Assembly (NCBI RefSeq): GCF_030548465.1
Contig: NZ_JAUOSF010000008.1
Span: forward strand, 1-64,000
Direction: 5' to 3'
Origin: Tamlana sp. 2_MG-2023
Lineage (GTDB): Bacteria > Bacteroidota > Bacteroidia > Flavobacteriales > Flavobacteriaceae
DNA length: 64,000 nucleotides
Each line of letters starts with the position of its first letter. Position 1 is the first letter of the stretch. The position numbers and the translations under genes were made by a program. The notes under the pieces are model-generated. The model was not told the DNA's origin. It searched no databases and saw only the letters and a list, made by a program, of their open reading frames with translations. Shown one piece after another: positions 1 through 10,041 of this stretch.

Positions 1-55
1 AGTAATGATCCAATGTCTTTTTTAGTGCAAAGATCTAACTATTTTTAATCTTCAC

Positions 56-105
56 ACACAACTTTTGGCATTGATCCGAATTCGGATCATTCCTAAAAGT
101 TGTGT
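56..105. repeat. Nested palindrome at the end of a transposase remnant
   Basis: The core at 72-89 is a perfect 18-base palindrome centred on GAATTC. It is flanked by an 11-base inverted repeat pairing 56-66 with 95-105. The whole structure abuts the stop codon of the transposase fragment on its right. It could be the transcription terminator or a terminal structure of the former insertion sequence. I cannot tell which, because the rest of the element is missing or lies outside the window. Confidence 0.5.
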
Positions 106-375
106 TTATGCAAAAATTGTAGTCAATCTAAAAAGAAAGAATTCTAGGTTTTTCACACCTCTAAATTGACTTCTGAAGGCTTTAATTTTAGCATTAAAAG
201 ATTCTGCAGAAGCATTGGTACTTCTGTTTACAAAATAGTTAAGAATAGACCTGTAGTTTATAGTAATGGTATTTGCTATGGTGTTAAAAGGGATCAAGGA
301 ATGTGCTGAATTTGTGTAAAAAGTTTGAATTCTTAAAACCGATTGATTCGTTGTTATTCTAGTAATTCGGTGCAT
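106..375 (-). pseudogene. C-terminal fragment of an ISAon1-like transposase
   Basis: The 89 codons encode a segment with the wording NRSTNASAESFNAKIKAFR followed by a FFLFRL-like end, which is the usual C-terminus of ISAon1-type (DDE) transposases of Bacteroidota. A complete transposase of this group is several times longer. The catalytic N-terminal part is absent, and no clear continuation is visible upstream on the same strand between 376 and 530. I infer a truncated, inactive copy. It marks a possible left boundary of the polysaccharide locus. Confidence 0.7.
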
Positions 376-904
376 AATTTTTCAGATAGCTTGAAACACC
401 CTATAAACATCGATAAATTATTTTTTGAATTACCCCTCTTTACCTATAAGGTCAATTGATCATCAGCACTTCACAGAATTGCCACCCAATTCTAGTAGAA
501 TTGTTTTTTTTGAATAAAGGGCAAAACTAAAAAAGTCCTCAAAAAAAGAAATACTCATTAAAAAGGTCGTATCTAAAATTCCAATACTCAATTCAAACTA
601 AATATACCTATCTAAAAATCAATAATATAAAAAGACATTTCAATTATACATTCCTATTACAAAAACTATCGTAATAAGTCACAATTCGGGTAAATTCTAT
701 TCAGTTAGGGATAATTTTAAACAAGAAAGGCATTTTAAATATAATTTAATTTGTAGGTGCCTGCTTTCGCATAAACTCAAAATTACTCACAAAAATATAC
801 AAATAACAAAATTTTTACATCAAAAAAACAACTAATCTAAATGCCAATGAAAAAAACAAAAAACAAAAAAAACTAAACAAACAACTACATTAACAAACAA
901 TTTT
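376..904 (+). other. Intergenic region upstream of susC 1, with promoter module
   Basis: There is no credible gene in this A-rich spacer. The left 150 bases may hold eroded insertion-sequence DNA. The right part carries the regulatory module at 689-753. The last 130 bases before susC form an A/C-rich leader almost free of G, a common look for highly expressed flavobacterial leaders. Confidence 0.6.
689..753 (+). promoter_or_regulatory. PUL promoter module upstream of susC 1
   Basis: The first half-site is GGTAA at 689-693 and the second, one mismatch, is GATAA at 710-714, a 21-base register. The -7-like element TTAATTTG lies at 746-753, beginning 32 bases after the second half-site. Seven other transcription units in this window show the same arrangement in the same orientation. 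The predicted start of transcription is just after 753, giving a leader of about 145 bases. Confidence 0.65.
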
Positions 905-3900
905 ATGAAATTAAACAAATTAAATAAGACAAAAACCAATTCTAGTATTTGGAGTGAATTTCTATACAAAAAACATAAGTATGGTATACTTTCTCTGTTT
1001 ATTTGTCAAGCCATATCACCCACTCCTGTATTTGCTGCTACAAAATCAATTGACAACGAAACTAAAACAAATAAAGTCGAGGTTTCTCAACAATCCATAA
1101 AAGGAACCGTCTCTGATGTAGACGGACCATTACCAGGAGCTTCAGTAATGATTAAAGGTACATCTACAGGAACTGTAACCGATTTTGATGGTGAATTTAA
1201 TATCTCAACGACAGACAGTAATGCGACTCTAGTAATATCTTATGTAGGGTATATCACCCAAGAAATTAAAGTTGGAAATCAATCTAACATTAACATTCTT
1301 TTAGAACCCGATACCGCAGCTTTAGACGAGGTAGTCGTTGTAGGTTATACCACCAGAAAAAAAGGTGAAATTACAGGCTCAGTAAGTACTGTAGACTCCG
1401 AGTCCATAGAAAAATCTGGAAGTAAAGATTTGGCTAAATCTTTGTCTGGAAAAGTACCAGGTATGATTATCTCCGATAGAGGTGGTTACCCAGGGTCTAC
1501 AGGGGATGTTGACATATTAATTCGTGGTAAAGCTACTCTAAATAATAATAACCCGCTAATACTAATTGATGGTGTACCTGCTGAGTCATTCTCTTATTTA
1601 TCACCACAAGATATCGAATCATTATCAGTATTAAAAGATGGTGCTGCAGCTATTTACGGTGCTCGAGCAGCCAATGGTGTTATTCTAATCACTACTAAAC
1701 GTGGTAAATCAGGAAAGCCAAAAATAAATTTTAATTCCACTTATAATGTATCCAAGTTCTCTGTAGAGCCTAAATTTATGAATTCGGAACAATACGCTAT
1801 TTACAACAACGAAATCGCCGAACGTTATGGCCAAGCATTACCATATTCGCAAGCGGACATCGATAAATATGCTGCCGGAAACGATCCCTTTTACCCAAGT
1901 ACAGACTGGTCTGATTTAACATTTGCAAAATCATCTCCAGAAGCTAGAAACTCATTATCTATTTCTGGAGGAAGTGAGAACGTAAACTATTTTGTAGGCG
2001 CAGATGCTATTTCACAAGTTGGAATGTTTCACTCTGGCGATCTAAATTTTAAGCAAAACCAAATTCGTTCTAATTTAGACATCAAAATTGTTGAAAATCT
2101 CAAAATAGGAGTTGATCTTTCTGGTCGTTTTGGAACCAATAAAGAACCTGGTGTTAATGCAAATTATATTTACAAACACATTTACACCAATTTACCAACT
2201 GAAGTAGGTATTTACCCTAACGGACTTGTTGCGTGGGGGGGAGAAAACGGATCTAACCCGTATATCATGTCAACTTCTGAATCTGGTTTTGTAGAAAATG
2301 ACAATAACGATTTGAGAGGTCGGTTTTCTTATGATATCAATTTAAACAACTGGGTAAAAGGACTTGAACTTAAAGGTTTTGCCAGTGTACAAAAAGAAAG
2401 CTACGATGAAAAATCATGGTACACCCCATGGGAAGTATACACCTACCAAGAAGGTACTGGTGACTATATCGAGCAAGCAGGCTATTCACAACAAGGAAAC
2501 AAAAGCATACTTCGTGAAACCTATTGGGAAAGGAACAATACATTGTTTAACGCCACCATTCATTACCACAATATGTTTGCCGAGAAGCATACGGTAAGCG
2601 GGTTTGTAGGTATGGAACAAGCTACTACAAACCAAAGAACTTTTTGGGCTGAGCGTAGAGATTTCCCTTCAGACAACCACCCAGAACTTTTTGCGGGAAG
2701 CGATGATGGTCAAATATCTTATGGAACATCTCAAGAATGGGCGCGTTTAAATTTCTTCGGATCACTTTCTTATGATTTTAGGAAGAAGTATTTCGTAGAT
2801 TTTACCATACGACGTGATGGGTCAAGTAATTTTGGTGAAGGCAATCGCTTTGGCACTTTTCCTGGTGTAGCTGCATCTTGGGCAATTGACAAAGAAGGTT
2901 TTATGGATAATGCCGATTGGATAAACGCCTTAAGACTAAGAACTTCTTGGGCATTAATGGGTAACGATCGAATTGACGCATTTCAATATTTAACACGATA
3001 CAGTTATGGTGGACCAACAGATGCCGCACAACCTAACTACTACATTTTTGGAACCAATGGCTCCAGACACAATGGTTATAACAGTACTAATGTACCTAAT
3101 CCAGATATTACTTGGGAAACGGCCGACATGAAAAACATTGGTCTTAATATGTCCTTATTCGAAGGTAAATTTAATGCCGATTTTAACTACTTCTACCAGA
3201 AGCGTGAAAATATATTAATTACACGAAATGCCTCTATACCTGAAGCCGCCGGACTCACATTACCAGAAGAAAACTTAGGTAAAGTAGATAATTTTGGCTG
3301 GGAAGCTGAAGCCTCATGGAGCGCTAGCATAAATGAAAACTTCCATTATAATATTGGAGGTAATTTTACTCAAGCAAAAAATGAAATTGTATACCTAGAC
3401 GAAGCTGCAGATGTTCCAGAATGGAGACAACAAGAAGGCCACCCAATGGATTCCTATATCGTATACCCAACAAATGGGGTATTTAGAGATCAAGACGAAG
3501 TCAATGCCGCACCAGCAAAACTTGACGGGACCGTAGAAGGTGAACCATACTATGTAGATACCGATGGTAACGGTGTTATTGATGCTAACGATAGAACTAG
3601 AGCTTATACCTCAGCCACACCAGAAATACAATACGGCGTGTTTGGAGGATTTACCTACAAAAACTTAGACTTTAGTTTTTTATTCCAAGGCCAAGCTAAA
3701 GCAGAAACCTTAGTGTTTTTTGATCAAGCAGGAGCAAGACCAGAATTTGTTTACAACGACCGCTGGACTCCAGATAATAGAGATGCAAGCTACCCAAGAG
3801 CATTTGGACAAAGTGACGAATACAGCGGCAACCAAAGTGGAGATCAAGAGAACTTCGAAGGTGCTGACTTGTATTTAAAAGACGCCTCTTTTTTAAGACT

Positions 3901-4111
3901 TAAAGAAATTGAATTAGGATACACGCTAACTAAAGAAAAAAGCACCTTCGCTGATATCCGATTTTTTGTTAGAGGATTCAACCTCTTTACCATGTTTTCA
4001 GACATCGCAGATGCAAACCTAGACCCAGAGGCTTTAGGCTATAATAACTTTAGAGGAAGCACTTACCCTTCTTTAAAAACATTCACATTAGGTCTAAATC
4101 TTAATTTTTAA
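905..4111 (+). CDS. susC: SusC-like TonB-dependent outer membrane transporter 1
   Basis: This 1068-residue protein imports oligosaccharides through the outer membrane using TonB energy. The N-terminus has an export signal ending near VFAATKS. A carboxypeptidase-D-regulatory-like domain follows at about residues 62-135. Next come a TonB-box-like DEVVVVGY segment and a plug domain (about 150-260) with the typical PLILIDGVP and IYGARAANGVILITTK wording. The rest is the beta-barrel, ending in an aromatic LNLNF terminus. Length and layout are normal for SusC. The susD partner starts 12 bases downstream, so the two are co-transcribed. The promoter module at 689-753 suggests induction together with the carrageenan-type enzymes. 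Substrate identity is inferred from neighbours only. Confidence 0.96.
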   Translation: MKLNKLNKTKTNSSIWSEFLYKKHKYGILSLFICQAISPTPVFAATKSIDNETKTNKVEVSQQSIKGTVSDVDGPLPGASVMIKGTSTGTVTDFDGEFNISTTDSNATLVISYVGYITQEIKVGNQSNINILLEPDTAALDEVVVVGYTTRKKGEITGSVSTVDSESIEKSGSKDLAKSLSGKVPGMIISDRGGYPGSTGDVDILIRGKATLNNNNPLILIDGVPAESFSYLSPQDIESLSVLKDGAAAIYGARAANGVILITTKRGKSGKPKINFNSTYNVSKFSVEPKFMNSEQYAIYNNEIAERYGQALPYSQADIDKYAAGNDPFYPSTDWSDLTFAKSSPEARNSLSISGGSENVNYFVGADAISQVGMFHSGDLNFKQNQIRSNLDIKIVENLKIGVDLSGRFGTNKEPGVNANYIYKHIYTNLPTEVGIYPNGLVAWGGENGSNPYIMSTSESGFVENDNNDLRGRFSYDINLNNWVKGLELKGFASVQKESYDEKSWYTPWEVYTYQEGTGDYIEQAGYSQQGNKSILRETYWERNNTLFNATIHYHNMFAEKHTVSGFVGMEQATTNQRTFWAERRDFPSDNHPELFAGSDDGQISYGTSQEWARLNFFGSLSYDFRKKYFVDFTIRRDGSSNFGEGNRFGTFPGVAASWAIDKEGFMDNADWINALRLRTSWALMGNDRIDAFQYLTRYSYGGPTDAAQPNYYIFGTNGSRHNGYNSTNVPNPDITWETADMKNIGLNMSLFEGKFNADFNYFYQKRENILITRNASIPEAAGLTLPEENLGKVDNFGWEAEASWSASINENFHYNIGGNFTQAKNEIVYLDEAADVPEWRQQEGHPMDSYIVYPTNGVFRDQDEVNAAPAKLDGTVEGEPYYVDTDGNGVIDANDRTRAYTSATPEIQYGVFGGFTYKNLDFSFLFQGQAKAETLVFFDQAGARPEFVYNDRWTPDNRDASYPRAFGQSDEYSGNQSGDQENFEGADLYLKDASFLRLKEIELGYTLTKEKSTFADIRFFVRGFNLFTMFSDIADANLDPEALGYNNFRGSTYPSLKTFTLGLNLNF

Positions 4112-4123
4112 ATCGTATTAATT

Positions 4124-5836
4124 ATGAAATATAAAACTTATATAATAAAATTTATCTGTACGCTATCACTCTTTGCCTCACTTGGCTGTGAAGACACATT
4201 AGATGTAACAGCATCAGATGCCTTTTCAGAAGATCTGGTTTATAGCGACCCCGACCAAGTAGAAAACTTAGTTTACACTGCATATAATAGCACCGAAGGT
4301 TGGTCGGTAAACCGATTTAATTGGTGGGGTAGACGATTCAATATTGAGGCCGCTTCATTTGAAGCTAAATTTAACTTTAATGATTTAGATCAATTCCGCT
4401 TAAGAGCAGAATGGACACCTAGTAATGTTGGTGTTTTAGCAGATAAATGGCAAAACTATTTTGATTACGTACGTTCAATAAACGAATTTTTAGATCGCAT
4501 AGATAACAGTGGAGCCATGGCAAAAGATCCTGACCAGACCAATGTTTTAAAAGCAGAAATGCGTTTCTTACGTGCTAATGTATACCGAAAACTTATTAAC
4601 TATTTCGGAGGTGTTCCTATCATGGAGCATGCCTTAGGTTTAGATGATGATTTCAACCTAGTACGTAATAGTTATGAGGAATGTGTCGATTTTATAGTTA
4701 ACGAGCTCGATGAAGCTATCGTATACCTTCCTACAGACCGTTCAGATGATGAGTTTGGAAGAGCTACAAAATTATCAGCCTTAGCTGTTAAATCTAGAAC
4801 GTTACTCTACGCAGCAAGTAAACTACATGATCCTAGTTACGCACCTAGTAACGACCCGCTGTATACCTACAACAAACCTAATAAATGGTTGGATGCCTCT
4901 AATGCTGCCAAGGCAGTCATTGACATGGTGGGGTATAGAGATCTTATTTCAGTAGCAAATGCAAAAGATTACCAAGATTTGTTTCTATCGCCTAATCAAG
5001 ACATTCTATTTGCTAGACCTTATGGTGCTGAATATTATGAATTTGGACTTGATGCCAATTCTCTTTGGGATTTAACACAAAGCCCTAACGGTTATGGTGG
5101 CTGGGCACTGTCATCACCTACTCCTGCTTTTACAATGCAATTTAACATGAATGATGGTAGCAGTACTTCAAGCAGCGCTTTTAATCCAGATGAAATAAAT
5201 GAAAACCGAGAAATGCGTTATTACGCTAATCTTTTATTTAATGGTGCTGACTTTAGAGGAAGAAACGTGCAATATTATTTATCAGACGATGTAAATGCTT
5301 ACCCGCATGGGTTAGATTCACCTGAAGGCACCGGAAATGCACTTCACTCCTCTAAAACCGGATATAATATTAGAAAATTCCAAGATGAAAATGTAGAAGT
5401 TGCTGGTGGTATTTCACCACAACGTCCATTTATTCTATTTCGTTTGGCCGAGATTTATCTTAATTATGCTGAAGCTCAGTATCATTTAGGAAATGAAGCA
5501 TTAGCTTTAGAAGCACTTAATAAAGTCTCTAAACGAGCATTGCAACCAGTAATTAACACCAGCGGCACCGATTTATTAGAAGCTATTCGAAGAGAACGCC
5601 GCGTAGAGTTATGTTTTGAAGGCCATAACTTTTTTGATGAAAGACGTTGGATGATCGAATCGCATTTAGGGATGCAAATTGACGGTTTAAAATGGAAAAA
5701 AGCCTCAGATGGCACGGAGTATTACAACATTGAACCTGTCGTTACCAGACCTTGGAGTGACAAAATGTACTATCTCCCAATACCTCAAACTGAGGTGGAG
5801 AAAGCGCCGTCTATAAAACCAAATTACGGTTACTAA
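4124..5836 (+). CDS. susD: SusD-like surface glycan-binding lipoprotein 1
   Basis: This 570-residue RagB/SusD family lipoprotein sits on SusC as the substrate-binding lid. The signal peptide ends in a lipobox (ASLGC, Cys 22). The helical TPR-like core shows typical SusD phrases: EMRFLRANVYRKLINYFGG near residue 145, RPFILFRLAEIYLNYAEAQ near 440, and RRERRVELCFEGHNFFDERRW near 500. Its C-terminus ends in the usual KPNYGY region. It follows susC after 12 bases and is closed by a hairpin terminator at 5887-5918, so susC-susD form a two-gene unit. Confidence 0.96.
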   Translation: MKYKTYIIKFICTLSLFASLGCEDTLDVTASDAFSEDLVYSDPDQVENLVYTAYNSTEGWSVNRFNWWGRRFNIEAASFEAKFNFNDLDQFRLRAEWTPSNVGVLADKWQNYFDYVRSINEFLDRIDNSGAMAKDPDQTNVLKAEMRFLRANVYRKLINYFGGVPIMEHALGLDDDFNLVRNSYEECVDFIVNELDEAIVYLPTDRSDDEFGRATKLSALAVKSRTLLYAASKLHDPSYAPSNDPLYTYNKPNKWLDASNAAKAVIDMVGYRDLISVANAKDYQDLFLSPNQDILFARPYGAEYYEFGLDANSLWDLTQSPNGYGGWALSSPTPAFTMQFNMNDGSSTSSSAFNPDEINENREMRYYANLLFNGADFRGRNVQYYLSDDVNAYPHGLDSPEGTGNALHSSKTGYNIRKFQDENVEVAGGISPQRPFILFRLAEIYLNYAEAQYHLGNEALALEALNKVSKRALQPVINTSGTDLLEAIRRERRVELCFEGHNFFDERRWMIESHLGMQIDGLKWKKASDGTEYYNIEPVVTRPWSDKMYYLPIPQTEVEKAPSIKPNYGY

Positions 5837-5886
5837 AATATAATAATAAAAGCCGTAAGTTCTTTAGTTTAATTTAGTTAAGTTTT

Positions 5887-5918
5887 AAGGCTCTACAAAT
5901 TCCGTAGAGCCTTATTTT
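5887..5918 (+). terminator. Rho-independent terminator after susD 1
   Basis: A perfect 10-base stem pairs AAGGCTCTAC (5887-5896) with its complement at 5904-5913 over a 7-base loop. It is followed by a T-rich tract (5914-5919). It lies 51 bases after the susD stop codon and separates susCD from the molybdenum hydroxylase genes. Confidence 0.85.
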
Positions 5919-5952
5919 TAGATAAATAATTATTTACATTAATAACTTAATC

Positions 5953-5960
5953 TAAGTTTG
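5953..5960 (+). promoter_or_regulatory. Candidate -7 element for the Mo hydroxylase operon
   Basis: TAAGTTTG matches the Bacteroidota -7 consensus TAnnTTTG exactly and lies about 100 bases before the iorA-like start. I see no convincing -33 TTG and no GGTAA half-sites near it. These genes may therefore be controlled differently from the rest of the locus. Confidence 0.35.
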
Positions 5961-6058
5961 CTATTTCTAAATAACGAACTATAAAGTATCAAAATAAAAC
6001 AACCTCTAAACTTAGAAGAAGTAAATCTCAAACATAAAGCAATCAAATAGGACTTAGT

Positions 6059-6517
6059 ATGATAACGTTAAATATAAATGGAAAAAACCACGAAATAGAT
6101 GCGGACCCAAGCATGCCGCTTCTTTGGGCTTTACGCGATATAATAGGATACACTGGAACAAAATACGGTTGCGGAAAAGGCTTGTGCGGCTCCTGCATGG
6201 TTTTAATGGATGGCAACGCGGTAAATTCTTGCCTAATGCCCATATCTGCGATGCAAGGCAGAGCATTAATAACTATAGAAGGTGAAACAGAAAACCTTCA
6301 AAAACTTCAGCAAACTTGGACCGATTTAAATGTTCCTCAATGTGGATTCTGCCAACCAGGTCAATTAATATCAGCAACAGCTTTATTAAACAAAAACCCA
6401 AAACCATCTGAAGAAGACATAGACAACGCTATGGCCAGAAACATATGCCGATGTGGCACGTATCAACGCATTAAAAAAGCCATACAAAATACGGCTGAAA
6501 TAAAAATTAAACAATAA
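6059..6517 (+). CDS. iorA: 2Fe-2S subunit of a molybdenum hydroxylase (IorA-like)
   Basis: This small electron-transfer subunit (152 residues, normal for the family) carries two 2Fe-2S clusters that pass electrons from the Mo site to an outside acceptor. The plant-type ferredoxin motif has Cys 38, 43, 46 and 58. The second cluster uses Cys 95, 98, 130 and 132 (QCGFCQPG and NICRCG). It has no export signal of its own. In this family it is carried through the Tat system by the large subunit. The gene for the Mo subunit begins 2 bases after its stop codon. Close relatives are the alpha subunits of isoquinoline 1-oxidoreductase and of bacterial aldehyde oxidases. Confidence 0.93.
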   Translation: MITLNINGKNHEIDADPSMPLLWALRDIIGYTGTKYGCGKGLCGSCMVLMDGNAVNSCLMPISAMQGRALITIEGETENLQKLQQTWTDLNVPQCGFCQPGQLISATALLNKNPKPSEEDIDNAMARNICRCGTYQRIKKAIQNTAEIKIKQ

Positions 6518-6519
6518 TT

Positions 6520-8706
6520 ATGGCTCCTATAAAAAACATAAGTAGACGACATTTTTTAAAGAATATGGGCCTAGCTTCTGGAGGTTTAATTTTGGCAACA
6601 TCGTTGTCTTCATTTTCTCATTTAACGGAAGACCATTTAAAAAAAGAGACTTTCAATCCGAATTTATTTATTGAATTATTACCTGATGGCCGTTTAATTT
6701 TAGTGGCATCTCGTTCTGAAATGGGACAAGGTATTCGTACTTCTCTAACCTCTGTAATTGCAGATGAAATGGAAGCCGATTGGAGTCGAGTAACTGTAAA
6801 ACAAGCTACAGGTAATGCCATTTACGGAGACCAAAATACAGACGGCTCCAAAAGTGTTAGAAACCTATACCAAAGCATGCGAGAAATGGGTGCCACCGCA
6901 AAAGCTATGTTAATATCTGCCGCTTCAAAAACGTGGAAAGTTCCTGAAACTGAATGTGTAGCTGAAAATCATTTTGTCATACATACCTCTGGTAAAAAAA
7001 TAGGGTATGGTGACTTGGTTTCAACTGCTATTACATTAGATATTCCAGATAATGTTAAATTAAAATCTTCTAAAGATTTTAAATACATTGGAAAAGAACT
7101 ACCAAGTATCGATATTCATGATATCATATCAGGTAAAGCTATTTTTGGCTTAGACAAACGCGTTCCAAACTTAAAATTTGCTGCAATTAAACGCTGTCCT
7201 GTAACCTTTGGAACTGTAAAATCGTTTGATAAAACAGATGTCCTAAAAATACCTGGTGTTATAGATGTTATTGAGGTGCCACGTATTATCAAACCGTTTG
7301 GGGCCTTAGGTGGCGTAGCGGTAATCGCAACCAGTACCTGGGCTGCTTTTAAAGGCAAAGAAGCCTTAAAAATTGATTGGGATTATGGAGCTAATGCCGA
7401 ATACACCACCAACACTTTTATAACGGAGCTTACAGAAACGGTTCAAAAGCCAGGAAAGGTAAATAAAAGTAAAGGTAACATCGATCAAGCTTTTACCAAA
7501 GGTGACAAGCTTATTGAGCACACTTACCAACTACCACATTTAGTACACACCCCTATGGAAGTACCTAATGCCATTTCATGGGTTAAAGACGGAACTTGTG
7601 AGGTTTGGGCACCTCTTCAAACACCGCAAGCTGCAAGAAAAGAAGTTGCCGATTACCTCGGTATCAATCAGGAAAAAGTCACTGTAAACGTAACGCTATT
7701 AGGTGGTGGTTTTGGTCGTAAATCAAAACCAGATTATGTAGTAGAAGCCACAATTCTATCTAAAGAAATTCAAGGCCCAGTTCAGGTGGTTTGGACAAGA
7801 GAAGACGACATTCAACATAGTTATTATCACACCACATCAGCTCAGTATTTAAAAGCTAGCCTAGATAATAGCGGCAGGGTTACTGGTTGGTTACATCGTT
7901 TAGCTTTACCTACTATAAAATCAACATTTCAGCCAGGAGCAAACTATCCTTTAGGAGGCGAAATAGGAAGCGCATTAAATGTACCATATGATATACCCAA
8001 CATGCAATTTGAAACAGGTAAAGCAGATGCCCACCTTAGAATTGGTTGGTTACGTTCGGTAGTTAATATTCCAAACGCTTTTTGTATTAATGTTTTTTCT
8101 GATGAATTAGCTTATGAAGCTGGTATAGACCCCTTAGAGTTTAGGCTGCAACTTATAGGCTCCGATCGTATTGAAAAGACTAAGGAGAAGTTTAAATACG
8201 ATACTGCCAAATTAAAACATGTTTTAAAAAAAGCCGCTAAAAATGCAGGCTATGGTAATAGTTTACCTGAAGGACATGCCATTGGTTTAGCAGTACACTA
8301 TAGCTTCTTCTCGTATGTGGCTGCAGCGATAGAAGTATCCATTGTAGACAACAAAGTAAAAATCCACAATGTTAATATGGTTATTGATTGTGGAGTCGTT
8401 GTTAACAAAAACTCTGTGAGAGCACAAATGGAAGGCGCGGTAATCTTTGGTTTATCACTAGCGTATTATGGTAATATTTCAACAACCAATGGGCAGGTCG
8501 AGCAAAACAATTTTAATGATTATAAAATAATTAGAATGCCAGAAGCCCCAAAAACACATGTTGAAATTATTGAAAGTGAATCTGCACCAACTGGTGTTGG
8601 AGAACCCGGTGTTCCTGTAATTGCTCCTGCCCTAGTTAACGCCATTTTTAAAGCAACAGGGCAACGTTATAGAAGCCTTCCGCTTTCTAAACACGGAATT
8701 GTTTAA
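6520..8706 (+). CDS. iorB: Tat-exported molybdopterin-binding aldehyde oxidase (IorB-like)
   Basis: This is the large catalytic subunit (728 residues) of a xanthine-dehydrogenase-family hydroxylase. It has a Tat signal, SRRHFLK at residues 9-15, followed by a hydrophobic stretch, so the enzyme works in the periplasm. Family motifs include GGGFGRKSKPD near residue 395, which contacts the pterin cofactor, and GVGEPGVP near residue 691, which holds the expected catalytic Glu. The subunit lacks the FAD domain, as usual for the two-subunit group, whose electrons go to a cytochrome. The maturation genes and a cytochrome c lie just downstream on the other strand. The substrate is unknown. In this context an anhydrogalactose aldehyde or other sugar aldehyde is a reasonable guess, with isoquinoline-type compounds the textbook alternative. 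Confidence 0.9.
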   Translation: MAPIKNISRRHFLKNMGLASGGLILATSLSSFSHLTEDHLKKETFNPNLFIELLPDGRLILVASRSEMGQGIRTSLTSVIADEMEADWSRVTVKQATGNAIYGDQNTDGSKSVRNLYQSMREMGATAKAMLISAASKTWKVPETECVAENHFVIHTSGKKIGYGDLVSTAITLDIPDNVKLKSSKDFKYIGKELPSIDIHDIISGKAIFGLDKRVPNLKFAAIKRCPVTFGTVKSFDKTDVLKIPGVIDVIEVPRIIKPFGALGGVAVIATSTWAAFKGKEALKIDWDYGANAEYTTNTFITELTETVQKPGKVNKSKGNIDQAFTKGDKLIEHTYQLPHLVHTPMEVPNAISWVKDGTCEVWAPLQTPQAARKEVADYLGINQEKVTVNVTLLGGGFGRKSKPDYVVEATILSKEIQGPVQVVWTREDDIQHSYYHTTSAQYLKASLDNSGRVTGWLHRLALPTIKSTFQPGANYPLGGEIGSALNVPYDIPNMQFETGKADAHLRIGWLRSVVNIPNAFCINVFSDELAYEAGIDPLEFRLQLIGSDRIEKTKEKFKYDTAKLKHVLKKAAKNAGYGNSLPEGHAIGLAVHYSFFSYVAAAIEVSIVDNKVKIHNVNMVIDCGVVVNKNSVRAQMEGAVIFGLSLAYYGNISTTNGQVEQNNFNDYKIIRMPEAPKTHVEIIESESAPTGVGEPGVPVIAPALVNAIFKATGQRYRSLPLSKHGIV

Positions 8707-8724
8707 AATTAAAATTTTACACAT

Positions 8725-8762
8725 AAAAAAACCTTAAGACTTATGTTCTTAAGGTTTTTTTT
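8725..8762. terminator. Bidirectional terminator between convergent genes
   Basis: The stem AAAAAACCTTAAGA (8725-8738) pairs with 8747-8760 over an 8-base loop. There is an A-run on one side and a T-run on the other. It lies between the end of the iorB-like gene (+) and the end of the cytochrome gene (-), so it can stop transcription from both directions. Confidence 0.88.
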
Positions 8763-8779
8763 TATTTCAATTAATAAAA

Positions 8780-9172
8780 TCAATTAATTGCCTTTTTCAC
8801 TAAAGACTCAGGAATTAACCCATGGTCATTCCCCCAACTATTTGTTATATAGTTCAACACATCAGTCAATGCTTTAGGATCTAAATCATGACTAGGCATC
8901 ACACCATTATAAGTCACACCGTTAACAACAATTTCACCGCTTAATCCACCTAAAATCTCCTTAGCAGCACGTGGAATGTTCTCTAATAAGTAATCGGACT
9001 TAGCCAAAGGAGGAAATGCACCTACTATACCGTCTCCTGTTTCCATATGACAAGCAATACATTGTACATTATAAATTTCCTTACCGCGTTTCATACGATC
9101 ATCTAAGGCACTTTGACCCATTACAAAACTAGAGCATAAACACATGCCCAAAACCATAAAAATTTGTTTCAT
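8780..9172 (-). CDS. Exported single-heme cytochrome c
   Basis: The protein has 130 residues with a signal peptide (cleavage near VMGQS, residue 20). It has one heme c site, CIACH, at residues 38-42, and a likely axial Met 92 in NGVMPSH. It looks like the c-type domain found as the electron acceptor of periplasmic two-subunit molybdenum hydroxylases and of alcohol or aldehyde dehydrogenases. The gene converges on the iorAB-like pair and is followed upstream by the cofactor-maturation genes. I infer that it takes electrons from the Mo hydroxylase and hands them to the respiratory chain. Confidence 0.88.
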   Translation of the reverse strand: MKQIFMVLGMCLCSSFVMGQSALDDRMKRGKEIYNVQCIACHMETGDGIVGAFPPLAKSDYLLENIPRAAKEILGGLSGEIVVNGVTYNGVMPSHDLDPKALTDVLNYITNSWGNDHGLIPESLVKKAIN

Positions 9173-9421
9173 TTTAATATTATTAATTAATAATTATTTT
9201 CAACCGAAAAAACATCCAAGTTTATGTTACATTTTAGCAATAACTATCTGTTATGCACATAACAAGAGTAATACCCATTAAATCGGCTATGTAAGCTTCC
9301 CCAAATTAGAACACTGTTTATTTTCCTAAAACTTGTATATAATCACTGTTTATAAAATTAACTAGATCTCAAAGCTATAATTAACTGAACATAAAAAGTT
9401 GATCATAACATTAAACTTCAT

Positions 9422-10024
9422 CTATTTTTTATAATACGCTCTATAATCAGCTTCTGAGTCTATATCTACAACGGTCCTCTTATCTGAAACAACAGTTTGT
9501 ACAAAATTTGAATGTGCTTTCAAAAGATGTTTAGCTCCGCTATCTTCCACAAGACTAATTAAAGAATTGGCATATGAAGCATCAAAAACAACAGGTACTC
9601 CAAATTTATTTTTATGATATAACGTTGCTACAATTTGATTAGAATTTGGTTTGTATGCATCAATCAGTCGTTCTAAATGTGAAACATCTACAAAAGGTTG
9701 ATCTCCTAAAACCATTAGAAAACCATCATGCTCTTTTTTTGAATTTACTATATGCTGTACACCACAACTTATTGATGTACCCAACCCCAAATGCCAAGAT
9801 TCGTTTTTAAGAATAGTAACTGGATATGACTCCAACACGGCTTTCACTTTCGAATAATTCGCCCCCAAAACAACAAAGATTTCCACCGGACTTAATTTCA
9901 AAACCGTTTTACAAACATACTCAATTAAGGTAGAATTCCCCCAAGGTAACAACTGTTTAGCAGTCCCCATTCGCTTTGATTCACCCGCCGCTAATATTAT
10001 AATCGGTAATTTTGAAGAAGCCAT
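9422..10024 (-). CDS. MobA/MocA-like molybdenum cofactor nucleotidyltransferase
   Basis: This NTP-transferase-fold protein resembles molybdenum cofactor cytidylyltransferase (MocA), which makes the dinucleotide form of molybdopterin used by the xanthine dehydrogenase family. The nucleotide-binding signature LAAGESKRMG-x-x-KQLLPW lies near the N-terminus, and a VLGDQPF motif (metal/NTP site) lies mid-protein. I chose the Met at 10024 as start. The longer reading to 10078 would overlap the end of the XdhC-like gene by 37 bases and adds residues that do not fit the fold. With the chosen start there are 17 bases between the genes. It is most likely co-transcribed with the XdhC-like gene and dedicated to the iorAB-like enzyme. 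Confidence 0.88.
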   Translation of the reverse strand: MASSKLPIIILAAGESKRMGTAKQLLPWGNSTLIEYVCKTVLKLSPVEIFVVLGANYSKVKAVLESYPVTILKNESWHLGLGTSISCGVQHIVNSKKEHDGFLMVLGDQPFVDVSHLERLIDAYKPNSNQIVATLYHKNKFGVPVVFDASYANSLISLVEDSGAKHLLKAHSNFVQTVVSDKRTVVDIDSEADYRAYYKK

Positions 10025-10041
10025 AAAGAGGTATATATTAT